The translations under genes and the position numbers were made by a program. A model generated the notes under the pieces. The model was not told the origin of the DNA, made no database searches, and saw only the letters and a program-made list of their open reading frames with translations. From contig NZ_JASIRT010000006.1 in the NCBI RefSeq assembly GCF_030063475.1, positions 62,001-126,000 of the forward strand: a stretch of 64,000 nucleotides of DNA, given 5' to 3'. The DNA is from Roseomonas sp. E05 (lineage in GTDB: Bacteria > Pseudomonadota > Alphaproteobacteria > Acetobacterales > Acetobacteraceae). The first letter of the stretch is position 1. The number at the start of each line of letters is the position of its first letter. Positions 1-12,252 of this stretch are shown here, piece by piece.

Positions 1-319
1 GGAGACGCCCTGGATCATGCGCGAGGCAGGCTCCGGCACGCGCGCGGCCTTCGAGCAACTGCTCCCGGCATGGAGGCTGGCGCCCGAGGCCCTGACCATC
101 GCGCTTGAACTCCCCAGCAATGAGGCGGTGCTGGCCGCGGTGGAGGCGGATGGCGGCGCCACGGTCGTGTCGGAACGCGCGGCGGGGCCGCATCTGGGCG
201 CGGGGTTGCTGGTGCGGGCACAGGTCACGCTGCCGCCGCGCAGCTTCAAGGCGCTGCGGCACAAGGAGCGCTACGCCAGCCGCGCCTCGCGCGCGCTGCT
301 GGAGCTGGCACTCCGGTAA
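1..319 (+). CDS. LysR-family transcriptional regulator, C-terminal part (5' truncated)
   Basis: Only the end of the gene is present; the open frame runs in from the left edge and stops with TAA at 317-319. The segment PWIMREAGSGTR right at the edge is the typical strand and turn of LysR effector-binding domains, followed by an alternating helix/strand pattern and a short helical tail. LysR proteins are cytoplasmic DNA-binding regulators that sense small ligands, often controlling a divergent neighbour. The HTH and probable target lie outside the window, so no ligand can be proposed. It converges with ftsB with only about 10 bases between them. Confidence 0.75.
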   Translation, partial: ETPWIMREAGSGTRAAFEQLLPAWRLAPEALTIALELPSNEAVLAAVEADGGATVVSERAAGPHLGAGLLVRAQVTLPPRSFKALRHKERYASRASRALLELALR

Positions 320-329
320 GGAGATGGGA

Positions 330-653
330 TCAGAACAGGCGGTGGCCGTTGCCGTAAGGCACCACCAGCTCGTCCTTGCCGACCATGTTCAGCAGGGCGC
401 GGGCGCGTTCGTCGAGCTGGTCGCGGTCAATGCGGTCACCGCGCAGACCGGCCACCTTGCGTTCCATGGAGTCGCGCTCGGCCTCGGCCTCCACCAGGGA
501 AACCTTGGCGGCGGCGATCTCGACAGCCTTGGCCTCGCGCGCCAGCGAGCCGACGCGTGGGCCATGCACCGCATACCAGGCGAAGTGCCAGATCAGCCCC
601 GCAAAGACCAGCGGCAGCCAGAGCACCTGGACCATTCGCTTGATGGCGCGCAT
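330..653 (-). CDS. ftsB: Septum formation initiator family protein (FtsB/DivIC)
   Basis: Short bitopic cell-division protein of about 107 residues. A hydrophobic segment (VLWLPLVFAGLIWHFAWYAV, about residues 9-28) is followed by a charged coiled coil rich in E, A and R and a short C-terminal tail, the layout of FtsB/DivIC, which links FtsL and FtsQ in the divisome. I chose the ATG at 653 because GGGACGA lies upstream; a GTG at 686 would add 11 residues. It lies downstream of eno on the same strand, the usual alphaproteobacterial order, but pdhA does not follow; a LysR gene faces it instead. Confidence 0.8.
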   Translation of the reverse strand: MRAIKRMVQVLWLPLVFAGLIWHFAWYAVHGPRVGSLAREAKAVEIAAAKVSLVEAEAERDSMERKVAGLRGDRIDRDQLDERARALLNMVGKDELVVPYGNGHRLF

Positions 654-768
654 CGAGTCGTCCCATACCGCAAGAAACGCAGGCACTTAACGGCAGGAGC
701 ACGGCGCGCCGCAAGGGTTGCTTCAAGAATCCAGGCGCTTTGTCACTGTGGCGTGGCGCGCCGGACAC

Positions 769-797
769 GCGGGGGAGGGCGCAGGCCCATCCCCCGC
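769..797 (-). terminator. Terminator-like hairpin after eno
   Basis: GCGGGGGA (769-776) and TCCCCCGC (790-797) form an 8-bp perfect GC stem just past the eno stop codon on the minus strand. There is no clear T tract. It probably separates or attenuates transcription into ftsB. Confidence 0.45.
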
Positions 798-803
798 AGC
801 CGT

Positions 804-3768
<2,965 letters not shown>

Positions 3769-3898
3769 CGGCGACGGCTCCCGGTCGGCGGGCGGTGGAA
3801 GAGGGTGCCGCGCCGGCTCAACCGGCCACCTGCGGACACTCCCCTTCTTCCCACAAGCCGGTTAGCGAAGGCCTAAGCGCCCCGCCGCCAGGCTGCCG

Positions 3899-4732
3899 TC
3901 ACACCGGCTGGCCCTGATGCTCCCCGCCCAGCCCGATCTCCGGCAGGTTGCCCCGGAGGAGGCTATCGGCCTCGCCGCTTTCGGCTTCGCCGGCGAACCA
4001 GTTGTTGACAGCCCAGATGGCGGCCTGGGTCCGGTTCGCCGTCTGCGTCTTTCGCAACAGCGCCTTCACATGCACTTTGACCGTGGCCTCGGTGATGTCG
4101 AGTTCGCGCGCGATCATCTTGTTGGAGAGGCCGTCCACCAGGCATTGCAGGATCTGGCACTCACGCTTCGAGAGGCTGATGGTGCGCGGCCGCTCGCCGG
4201 CCATGCGGGGCATCCCCTCGATGCCCGGCCGGGAGGGTGCGAGGTCTGAGGGAATGGCCTCGTCGGGCTGCAGCCAGAACGGATTGAAGGCGAGCTGCGC
4301 CAGATTGCCCGGCAGCAGGTGCTGACCGTTCAGGACCAGCTCCAGGGCACGCTGCAGCACCTCGGCGGAGATGTCCCGGGAAAGGAAGGCTTCCACGCCG
4401 CTCCTGACGGCGGGCAGCAGCAGCGCGGGCCGGGAACAATCGGTCAGCACCACCGCCTTCATCCCCACGAAGCGCAGCCGCGCCCGCTGGATCTCCGGCA
4501 GCGCGGCTTCGATGCCGGTGTCGGCGTCCAGAGTGTGGATCAGGAGGTGGATGGCGGTTCCGGGCGGTATGCCCTGCAGGGCCTCGCCAAGGGTGGCTCC
4601 CTCGGCAACGACAGCAGTGGCAGGAGAGGAGATCAGGCGCCGCAGCGCCTCGCGTGACAGACGCCGTGGATCGATGACAGCAATGTTGAAGCGACTGAGG
4701 CCCTCGGCGGTGGAGGAGAACTCGTTGTCCAT
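3899..4732 (-). CDS. LuxR/NarL-type regulator with degenerate receiver domain
   Basis: 277-residue cytoplasmic DNA-binding protein. Residues about 15-135 have the length and pattern of a response-regulator receiver (FNIAVIDPRRLSREALRRLI ... FVGMKAVVLTD ... GVEAFLSRDISAEVLQRAL). The phosphoacceptor Asp is missing (IHLLIHTLDADTG at that place), the usual switch Lys is replaced by Arg (FLSRDI), and only one acidic residue remains in the N-terminal pair. The C-terminal HTH is good: LSKRECQILQCLVDGLSNKMIARELDI split around ITEATVKVHVKALLRKT. It therefore probably works without phosphorylation. It starts at an ATG preceded by GGGGG. A CHASE-GGDEF gene follows. Target unknown. Confidence 0.8.
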   Translation of the reverse strand: MDNEFSSTAEGLSRFNIAVIDPRRLSREALRRLISSPATAVVAEGATLGEALQGIPPGTAIHLLIHTLDADTGIEAALPEIQRARLRFVGMKAVVLTDCSRPALLLPAVRSGVEAFLSRDISAEVLQRALELVLNGQHLLPGNLAQLAFNPFWLQPDEAIPSDLAPSRPGIEGMPRMAGERPRTISLSKRECQILQCLVDGLSNKMIARELDITEATVKVHVKALLRKTQTANRTQAAIWAVNNWFAGEAESGEADSLLRGNLPEIGLGGEHQGQPV

Positions 4733-4748
4733 GGAGATAACCCCCGAG

Positions 4749-4754
4749 ATTATA
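4749..4754 (-). promoter_or_regulatory. Possible -10 box (TATAAT) of the LuxR-type gene
   Basis: On the minus strand TATAAT lies 17-22 bases upstream of the ATG at 4732, which would give a very short leader. No good -35 hexamer is visible at the right spacing, so this is tentative. Confidence 0.3.
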
Positions 4755-4832
4755 ATAGAATTGCTGGATTCTTGCTGGCGAACTGCCGGACCCGACAGGT
4801 GGAATTCCCTTTGTTCTTCGAAGCGGCTTTTT

Positions 4833-4856
4833 GGAACAAAAAATATTTATGCCGTT
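4833..4856 (+). promoter_or_regulatory. Possible EcfG (general stress) promoter
   Basis: GGAAC (4833-4837) and CGTT (4853-4856) are separated by 15 AT-rich bases. The alphaproteobacterial EcfG consensus is GGAAC, 16-17 bases, CGTT, so the boxes match but the spacer is one short. It points rightwards into a stretch without a gene, which would fit a small RNA or a chance match. Confidence 0.3.
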
Positions 4857-5049
4857 TCTGTCGCCTTATTTAAACGTATGCATCGTGGCGCCGGATCGTT
4901 TCAACCAACCAGTAATTGCATTTGAGACGCCCCCTAACGCCGCTGATGTGTTCCGGCTACCTTGAGTTGTGATGAGTTGTTTCAAGAAATACTTTCACGT
5001 GTGATTATATTTGGTTCACGCACCTGGGATGGTGGCGGATGAAGTAATT

Positions 5050-5061
5050 GTAGGATCCTAC
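5050..5061. promoter_or_regulatory. Lux-box-like perfect palindrome
   Basis: GTAGGATCCTAC is a perfect 12-bp palindrome matching 11 of the 12 central positions of the classical lux box (ACCTGTAGGATCGTACAGGT). It lies about 320 bases upstream of the LuxR/NarL-type gene. No autoinducer-binding LuxR or LuxI is in the window. Confidence 0.4.
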
Positions 5062-5087
5062 GACCTAAGATTTCCAGAAGATCGCAA

Positions 5088-5117
5088 AGACGTTATTTAT
5101 GGTTAACGTTAACGTCT
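5088..5117. promoter_or_regulatory. Nested inverted repeat with GTTAACGTTAAC
   Basis: AGACGTTA (5088-5095) and TAACGTCT (5110-5117) are perfect 8-bp inverted arms. Overlapping the right arm is a perfect 12-bp palindrome, GTTAACGTTAAC (5102-5113). The arrangement looks like an operator for a dimeric regulator; the binder is unknown. Confidence 0.4.
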
Positions 5118-5384
5118 CGCCTCTCCTGCCTAGACGGCGGACGGGCATAAACATCCGTGTGTGACGCACGCGCTTTGCGCGCCTGGAAAAGGGCGTCAGC
5201 CCAGCCTTCCGCGGAAGGTGCGGCGCTCTCCAGGGCAGGGTCGCTGGCAGCTTCTCTCGCCCTGCCAAATGCTATGGCAAGAGGCGGGATCGCATTGCCG
5301 AAAAAGGAGGGATGCCGCTTTTATGCCCGGCCCAGAGGCGGGTTCCAGGCTGGGCAGCCGGGGCAGCCTCCTTCCGGGATGAGC

Positions 5385-5413
5385 GCGCCTGCCGCCGGAA
5401 CTGCGGCAGGCGC
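5385..5413 (-). terminator. Hairpin terminator after pyrG
   Basis: GCGCCTGCCGC (5385-5395) pairs perfectly with GCGGCAGGCGC (5403-5413) around a 7-base loop, seven bases past the pyrG stop on the minus strand. No T tract follows. Confidence 0.55.
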
Positions 5414-5419
5414 CGTCGC

Positions 5420-7177
<1,758 letters not shown>

Positions 7178-7190
7178 TCATGAAACAGCT

Positions 7191-7218
7191 CGGGCGCCTG
7201 GGGGTGTCCCGGCGCCCG
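7191..7218 (-). terminator. Second hairpin after secG
   Basis: CGGGCGCC (7191-7198) pairs with GGCGCCCG (7211-7218), 11 bases past the secG stop codon on the minus strand. Confidence 0.45.
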
Positions 7219-7228
7219 ATTCGGCGGG

Positions 7229-7618
7229 TTAGTTGTTCGGCACGCCGGCCGGTGGCGGCGTCGCCGGCTGCGCCGGGGCCGCCGGCGTGGCGGGGGCAGT
7301 TTGTGCGGGCGCCGCCGGCTGCGGCTGCAACGGCTGCTCGCCGGTGACGGCGGGCGGCGGCGGCGAATCCAGGATGGAGTTGCGCTGCGACTGGCCGCGG
7401 CCGAGCAGCGCCATCGCCAGGGCGAGCGCCATGAACAGCGTGGCCAGCACGGCGGTGGTGCGGGTCAGCAGGTTGGCGGTGCCGCGCCCGCTCATGAAGG
7501 ACCCCATGCCCTGCGAGGAGCCAATGCCAAGCCCACCCCCTTCGCTGCGCTGGAGCAGCACGACGCCGATCAGCGCAAGGGTGACGAACAGGTGCAGGAC
7601 AAGCAGGACGGTCATCAT
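7229..7618 (-). CDS. secG: Preprotein translocase subunit SecG
   Basis: Small inner-membrane subunit of the SecYEG protein-export channel. The 129-residue protein has two membrane segments (about residues 2-22 and 55-75) joined by the family loop VLLQRSEGGGLGIG plus SSQGMGSFMSGRGTANLLTR. The C-terminal half is a Pro/Ala/Gln-rich tail, common in alphaproteobacterial SecG. Two adjacent ATG codons begin the frame. It is upstream of pyrG, a usual neighbour. Confidence 0.93.
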   Translation of the reverse strand: MMTVLLVLHLFVTLALIGVVLLQRSEGGGLGIGSSQGMGSFMSGRGTANLLTRTTAVLATLFMALALAMALLGRGQSQRNSILDSPPPPAVTGEQPLQPQPAAPAQTAPATPAAPAQPATPPPAGVPNN

Positions 7619-7700
7619 GGCGCTGCGCTCTTAGCCGCCTTCCGGGAAGGACGCCAGCGGCAAGCGCATGTCGGGGCGGGGGAAAACCGTCGCGCGCGGC

Positions 7701-8966
7701 TCAGCCGGCCTCGCCGCGCTCCGCCGGGGGCGGCGGCAGTTCGAGCGTCACGAGCAGGCCGATGCCGCTCTCGGGTGTGCTCCAGCGCAGCGTCCCGGAA
7801 AGCTTCTGGCTCAGCCCGTGGATCAGCACCATGCCCAGGCCCGTGGCCTCCGCCGGCGCGAAGTCCGGCGGCAGGCCGTGGCCGGCGTCGCAGACGGTCA
7901 GGCGCAGGCCGCCGCCGGGCAGCCGCCGGCATTGCAGGTCCACCGGGCCGGCGCCGTATTTCGCGGCATTGGTCAGCAGCTCGGTGACGATCAGCCCGAT
8001 CGAGACGGCGTCGTCCGCCGAGTATTCCGCCACCTCCACCGCGACATGCAGCGGCCGCCCGGCATCCGTCAGGCCGGAGGAATAGTGCAGCTCCTCGCAG
8101 AGTCCCTGCAGATAGTCGGCGAGATCGACTTGGCCGATGCGGCTGCTGCGGTAGAGCCGGTCATGCACCCGGGCAATGGTGGAGACGCGCTGCGCCGCCT
8201 CCTCCAGCAGGGCGCGGGAGGATGAGTCCTGCGTGAGGCGCGATTGCATCGCCAGCAGCGAGCGCGTCACGGTCAGGCTGTTCTTTACCCGGTGGTCGAT
8301 CTCCCGCATCAGGAGATCCTTCTGCCGCAGCAGTTCGTCACGTGCCCGCAGCGCCTCCTCGGCCTCCTGCGCCCGCGCTTCGGCCAGCGCCGCCAGCCGG
8401 CTCATCTCCTGCCGGGTATGCTCGCGGTCCATCGCCGCCCCAAGCGTGTTGGCGAAGGCCTGGAGAAAGTTGACATCGTCCGGGGTGAAGGCGGTGCCGT
8501 CGCGTTTGTCCGCCTCCAGCACGCCGTAGGGCGTGCTCTCGCCCCGGATGATGACGTTCACCGCGCGGCGCACGCCGTGCTCGGCCAGCAGCGGCGTCAT
8601 CTGGAAGCGGCGCTCGCTGGCCAGCGCATTGGCGATCACCGGCCTGCCGGTGCGGAAGGCATAGCCGGCCGGGCTTTCCATCTCGCCCCCGATCCGCGCA
8701 TGGCCGACGACGCCTGGATGCCAGCCGACGCCGGCGCGCACCAGGAACGTGTTCTCCCCCGGCAGGTGTTCCAGCACCTTGGCGAAGTCGCTGCCGAGGC
8801 CGCAGGCGGTCAGCCGCGCCGCCATGTCGAGCAGGCTCTGGAGGTCCTGCGACCGCAAGGCGGCGAGGCCGAACTCCGCGATCAACGCCTGCTGGCGCAG
8901 GCGAATGTCCACATCCTTGTTGGCTTCCATGTCACGATCCGTCCGGGGCCGCGCAGCAGGGCCCAT
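7701..8966 (-). CDS. GAF-domain sensor histidine kinase (HisKA_2/HWE-like)
   Basis: 421-residue cytoplasmic kinase. A GAF domain covers about residues 30-180, a coiled coil 185-220, then the phosphoacceptor helix LLMREIDHRVKNSLTV with His225, and a HATPase domain with VTELLTNAAKYG and a G-box in ATGLGMVLIHGL. This architecture is used by alphaproteobacterial stress and light-response kinases. No membrane segment is visible, so it should sense an internal signal. No response regulator or PhyR/NepR is adjacent, so it is an orphan here. The ATG at 8966 has AAGGGAA six bases upstream; M13 is an alternative. Confidence 0.85.
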   Translation of the reverse strand: MGPAARPRTDRDMEANKDVDIRLRQQALIAEFGLAALRSQDLQSLLDMAARLTACGLGSDFAKVLEHLPGENTFLVRAGVGWHPGVVGHARIGGEMESPAGYAFRTGRPVIANALASERRFQMTPLLAEHGVRRAVNVIIRGESTPYGVLEADKRDGTAFTPDDVNFLQAFANTLGAAMDREHTRQEMSRLAALAEARAQEAEEALRARDELLRQKDLLMREIDHRVKNSLTVTRSLLAMQSRLTQDSSSRALLEEAAQRVSTIARVHDRLYRSSRIGQVDLADYLQGLCEELHYSSGLTDAGRPLHVAVEVAEYSADDAVSIGLIVTELLTNAAKYGAGPVDLQCRRLPGGGLRLTVCDAGHGLPPDFAPAEATGLGMVLIHGLSQKLSGTLRWSTPESGIGLLVTLELPPPPAERGEAG

Positions 8967-9078
8967 GGCGTTCCCTTACAACGCCGCCGCCAAGCCCGCG
9001 ATCATGCAGCCTGCTGCGGCGCACTTTCCCGGGGCGATCTCACGGCAGCGTGTTCTGCGCCCGCCTCCGGCGGGGCCG

Positions 9079-9600
9079 CTAGCCCGCGTCGTTTGCCGGT
9101 GCCGGCCCGGCCGCCTCGCGCAGCAGGCGGAGCGCCATGGCGACACTTGCCGCGCGCACCCCGCTCCGGTCACCGGGAAGGACGCAATGCCGGGCCAGGG
9201 TGGTGGCGCCGCGCCGGGCAGCGCCGAAATGCACCAGCCCGACCGGCTTTCCCGGTGTGGCGCCGCCCGGCCCGGCGATGCCGGTGATGGAAACGGCGAG
9301 ATCCGCTCCCGAATCGCGCAGCGCCCCCTCGGCCATGGCCCGCGCCACCGGCTCGCTGACGGCGCCGAACTCGGCCAGCATCGCCTCCGGCACGCCCAGC
9401 ATGCGCTGCTTGGCTTCGTTCGAGTAGGTGACGTAGCCCGCCAGCAGCGTGGCCGAGGAGCCGGGGATGGCGGTCAGCGCGGCGCTGACCAGGCCGCCGG
9501 TGCAGCTCTCCGCGGTGGCGAGGGTGAGCTTGCGCGCCTGCAGCGCCTGGAGCAGCGAGGCCGCCTGCTCCAGGGTCTCGGCATCGAGCAGCGTGGTCAC
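9079..9600 (-). CDS. pncC: CinA-family nicotinamide-nucleotide amidohydrolase
   Basis: 173-residue stand-alone CinA C-terminal domain, predicted to deamidate NMN to nicotinate mononucleotide in pyridine-nucleotide recycling. Visible signatures are TLATAESCTGGLVSAALT, GYVTYSNEAKQRMLGV and SITGIAGPGGATPGKPVGLV. The N-terminal CinA domain is absent, as in PncC/YgaD. Its start overlaps the pgpA stop by 4 bases (ATGA), so the two are probably translationally coupled. Confidence 0.9.
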   Translation of the reverse strand: MTTLLDAETLEQAASLLQALQARKLTLATAESCTGGLVSAALTAIPGSSATLLAGYVTYSNEAKQRMLGVPEAMLAEFGAVSEPVARAMAEGALRDSGADLAVSITGIAGPGGATPGKPVGLVHFGAARRGATTLARHCVLPGDRSGVRAASVAMALRLLREAAGPAPANDAG

Positions 9601-10073
9601 AGCGGGATCTCCCAGAAGCGCAGCGCCAGGATCGGCAGGGCGGCGAGCGCGCCGGCGATCAGGTCGTCCAGCATCACCCCGGTCGTGCCCTTCTGCCGGT
9701 CCGCCCAGCCGACCGGGCCGGGCTTGGTGATGTCGAACATGCGAAACAGCAGGAAGGCCAGGATGATCCCGCCCGCCCCGGCGCCGAGGGGAAGCGCGGC
9801 GAGGGCGAGGCTCTGCCCTGCGCCTTCATCGACCACCACCCAGCCGGGGTCGGTCCGGGCGTCGGGCAGGCGCTCCAGCGCCCACCAGCCCAGCAGGCTG
9901 AGCAGGGCGGCGAGGGCGAGGCAGCCATCCGGCCCGAGCAGCGCGGCGGGCAGCACGATGGCGCTGCCCCAGGTGCCGGGCGCCGGGCGGATGAAGCCGA
10001 CGCCGCCCAGGCTGGCGACGAGGCGCGGCAGCGTCGCCGCCGGCAGCGGCGGGGCCGCGAGCGGGGTGGACAT
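9597..10073 (-). CDS. pgpA: Phosphatidylglycerophosphatase A
   Basis: Membrane enzyme that removes phosphate from phosphatidylglycerophosphate to give phosphatidylglycerol. The 158-residue protein has the family motifs PAPGTWGS, VVDEGAG, FRMFDITKPGPVGWADR and GTTGVMLDDLIAG, with several hydrophobic segments. One base overlaps the end of the lytic transglycosylase gene (TGATG) and four overlap pncC, so slt, pgpA and pncC probably form one transcript. Confidence 0.93.
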   Translation of the reverse strand: MSTPLAAPPLPAATLPRLVASLGGVGFIRPAPGTWGSAIVLPAALLGPDGCLALAALLSLLGWWALERLPDARTDPGWVVVDEGAGQSLALAALPLGAGAGGIILAFLLFRMFDITKPGPVGWADRQKGTTGVMLDDLIAGALAALPILALRFWEIPL

Positions 10074-12115
10074 CAGCGCGCCGTCCCGACCGGAAGCCAG
10101 GGCTTCAGGGGATGGTCCCGCCCGCCGGCGCCGCGGAGCGCACGGTAGATCACTGCGTTCTCCACCACGCGCTGGACGTAGTTGCGGGTTTCGCTGAAGG
10201 GGATCTGCTCGATCCAGTCGATCATGTCGGCCCCGCCGGCCTCCTGTGGCATGCGCGGGTCGCCGTAGGAGACGATCCAGTCGTCCACCCGGCGCGGCCC
10301 GGCATTGTAGGCGGCGGCCGCCATGGCGAGGTTGCCGAAGCGCGCGAGCTGGTCGCCCAGGTATTGCGCCCCGAGGCGCAGGTTGTGCTCGGGCTGGCCG
10401 GTCAGCCAGGAGGCCTGGTGCGGAATGCCGAGCTGCCGCGCCACCAGCGTGGCCGTGGAGGGCAGCAGCTGCATCAGCCCGCGCGCATTGGCGGGGGAGA
10501 CGGCGCCGGGATCGAAATTGCTCTCCTGCCGGCTGATCGCATAGACGAAGGCCGGCTCCACCGGCGCGGCCTCCGGCACGGGATAGGGTGTCGGATAGCC
10601 TTCCGCGAGCATCGTCACGCCGTCGATGCCGGCGCGGCGCGCCACCCAGACGGCATTGTCCGGCCGGCCGATGCTGTTGGCCAGCCGCGCCGTCAGCACC
10701 TGCTCGGCGGGGTCGGCGGCGGTGTCCTCCAGGCGCAGCAGGAAGGTGCGGGTGCGGTCGGTATCGCCCAGGTCGGCCAGGGCCAGCACCGCCTGGGCCA
10801 TCTCCTTGCCGAGGAAGGCGCTGGCGGCTTCCGTCGTGGGCTGCGGCGCGGGCAGGGCGGTGATGCGAGCGGCGAGCTGCGGCGATGTCTCGCCGAGCGC
10901 CAGCGCGCCGAGCTGGCCGTAGAAGGCGGTGGGCAGCGCGGCGGCGGCGGCGAACTGCGCGCGCGCCTCCTCGGCGCGGCCCTGCGCGGCGGCGGCGCGG
11001 CCGCGCCAGTAATGCGCGCGGGCGCGGGTGATGACGCTGCTGCTGTCCTCGCCGAGGCGGGCGAAGTGCTGCGCCGCGCGCGCCGGGTCATTCAGCTTCC
11101 GCAGGGCGATGAAGCCGGCCAGGAACTCGGCATCGTGCAGCGCGGCACCATCGGTCTGGCCATGCGCGGCGGCGACGCGATAGGCGGTGGCGGCGTCGCC
11201 CAGCCGCAGCAGCTTGCGGGAGAGGATCTGCCGCTCGATCCAGGTGGCGCGGGCGGCCTCGTCCGTCAGGCTGCGCTGCAAGGGCTCGGCCTGCTGCCAG
11301 ACGGCGGCGGCCTCGCGGTCGCGGTCCTGCCGGCGCAGGTAGCGCGCCAGCTCCATCGCCAGGCCGAGATCGGCGGCGGCGCGCGGCGCGGCGCCGGCCT
11401 CCGCGGCGGCCTGTCCGCCGGCCAGCGCCAGCCGCAACTCGCCGTTGAGCCGCGCCTCGGGTGGCAACAGGGGCAGCATGCGGGCCGCGGCGGCGGTCTG
11501 GCCGGTCCAGGCCAGGCGCTCGAAGCGGGCGCGGTGGTCCTCCGGCCCCAGCACGCCGCCGAGCGCAGCGAGAAAGCCCGCCTCGGCCTCCGCATCGGGG
11601 GTGGCGTCGCGCCAGCCGGCCTGCACCGCACGCCGGGCGGCGGCGGCATCACCCTGGCGCTGCAGGGCCTCGGCGAGTTGCCGCACGGCGGGGAGGCCGC
11701 GCGGCGGCGTGCCGGCGAAGAGCCGCAGCACCAGCGCGTCCTCCGCCAGGACCGGCAGGGCCTCCTCGCCGCGCTGCGCCAGCGTGGCCTGCAGCGGCCA
11801 GCCCGGATTGGCGGCGAGGAAATCGGCGATTTCCGCCGCGCTGGCCTGACCGCGCACCTGCAGCCGCATCCAGGTGATGATCTTGTCGGCCAGAGGGTCG
11901 GCGCCCCGGTCCGCCAGGACCTGCGCCTCGCTCCAGCGGCCGGCATTGGCGGCGATGAGGGCGGCACGGCCGGCGGCGCGGGCCTGCTCCGGCGCCCAGG
12001 GCTGCGCCAGGGCTGCCGGCGCCGTCAGCGCGAGCGCGGGGAGGAGGGCCAGCGCCAGGGCGCGGCCCAGGAAGGGGCGGGGCAGGGAGGGGCGCGAGGC
12101 GGAAAGCATGGGCAT
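10073..12115 (-). CDS. Soluble lytic murein transglycosylase (Slt-type)
   Basis: About 680-residue exported peptidoglycan-cleaving enzyme that makes 1,6-anhydro muropeptides. After a signal peptide (PMLSASRPSLPRPF, then a hydrophobic stretch ending TAPAALAQ) comes a long alpha-superhelical, alanine-rich region with tetratricopeptide-like pairs. The C-terminal SLT domain has the catalytic Glu in YAISRQESNFDPGAVS, then ARGLMQLLPSTA and AAYNAGPRRVDDW. I chose the ATG at 12115; M at 12109 is equally possible, and the longer open frame upstream lacks a signal peptide. It is divergent from dapA and leads into pgpA. Confidence 0.9.
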   Translation of the reverse strand: MPMLSASRPSLPRPFLGRALALALLPALALTAPAALAQPWAPEQARAAGRAALIAANAGRWSEAQVLADRGADPLADKIITWMRLQVRGQASAAEIADFLAANPGWPLQATLAQRGEEALPVLAEDALVLRLFAGTPPRGLPAVRQLAEALQRQGDAAAARRAVQAGWRDATPDAEAEAGFLAALGGVLGPEDHRARFERLAWTGQTAAAARMLPLLPPEARLNGELRLALAGGQAAAEAGAAPRAAADLGLAMELARYLRRQDRDREAAAVWQQAEPLQRSLTDEAARATWIERQILSRKLLRLGDAATAYRVAAAHGQTDGAALHDAEFLAGFIALRKLNDPARAAQHFARLGEDSSSVITRARAHYWRGRAAAAQGRAEEARAQFAAAAALPTAFYGQLGALALGETSPQLAARITALPAPQPTTEAASAFLGKEMAQAVLALADLGDTDRTRTFLLRLEDTAADPAEQVLTARLANSIGRPDNAVWVARRAGIDGVTMLAEGYPTPYPVPEAAPVEPAFVYAISRQESNFDPGAVSPANARGLMQLLPSTATLVARQLGIPHQASWLTGQPEHNLRLGAQYLGDQLARFGNLAMAAAAYNAGPRRVDDWIVSYGDPRMPQEAGGADMIDWIEQIPFSETRNYVQRVVENAVIYRALRGAGGRDHPLKPWLPVGTAR

Positions 12116-12252
12116 CAAAGTTAACCGATCCGCGAGCACTTGTCCCGGCGTTTGGGGGAGCCATGCGGCGTCCGGCGCTTGTGCAGGGCCGGGCGCGCGC
12201 CTAGCTTCCCGCCAGCATGCCGCCGCCATTCCGGGAAGGAAAGCCTCGTCCG

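Larger units (their letters stand above)
4733..5419. other. Long AT-rich intergenic region, no credible gene
   Basis: About 690 bases between pyrG and the LuxR-type gene. The part from about 4740 to 5150 has much lower GC than its surroundings, while 5160-5419 returns to normal. I see no open frame with gene-like composition and no tRNA. It holds a sigma-EcfG-like box pair, two perfect 12-bp palindromes and the pyrG hairpin, listed separately. It may be a regulatory region for the LuxR-type gene, a small-RNA locus, or acquired DNA. Confidence 0.6.

Noticed and set aside
5065-5268. 67-codon minus-strand frame in the AT-rich island
   Set aside because: No ribosome site, no recognisable sequence, and it crosses the boundary between AT-rich and GC-rich DNA without codon bias.
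5160-5384. Possible decayed gene between the AT-rich island and pyrG
   Set aside because: I tried all frames and saw no ordered family motifs, unlike the cytochrome remnant at 16.4-16.8 kb.
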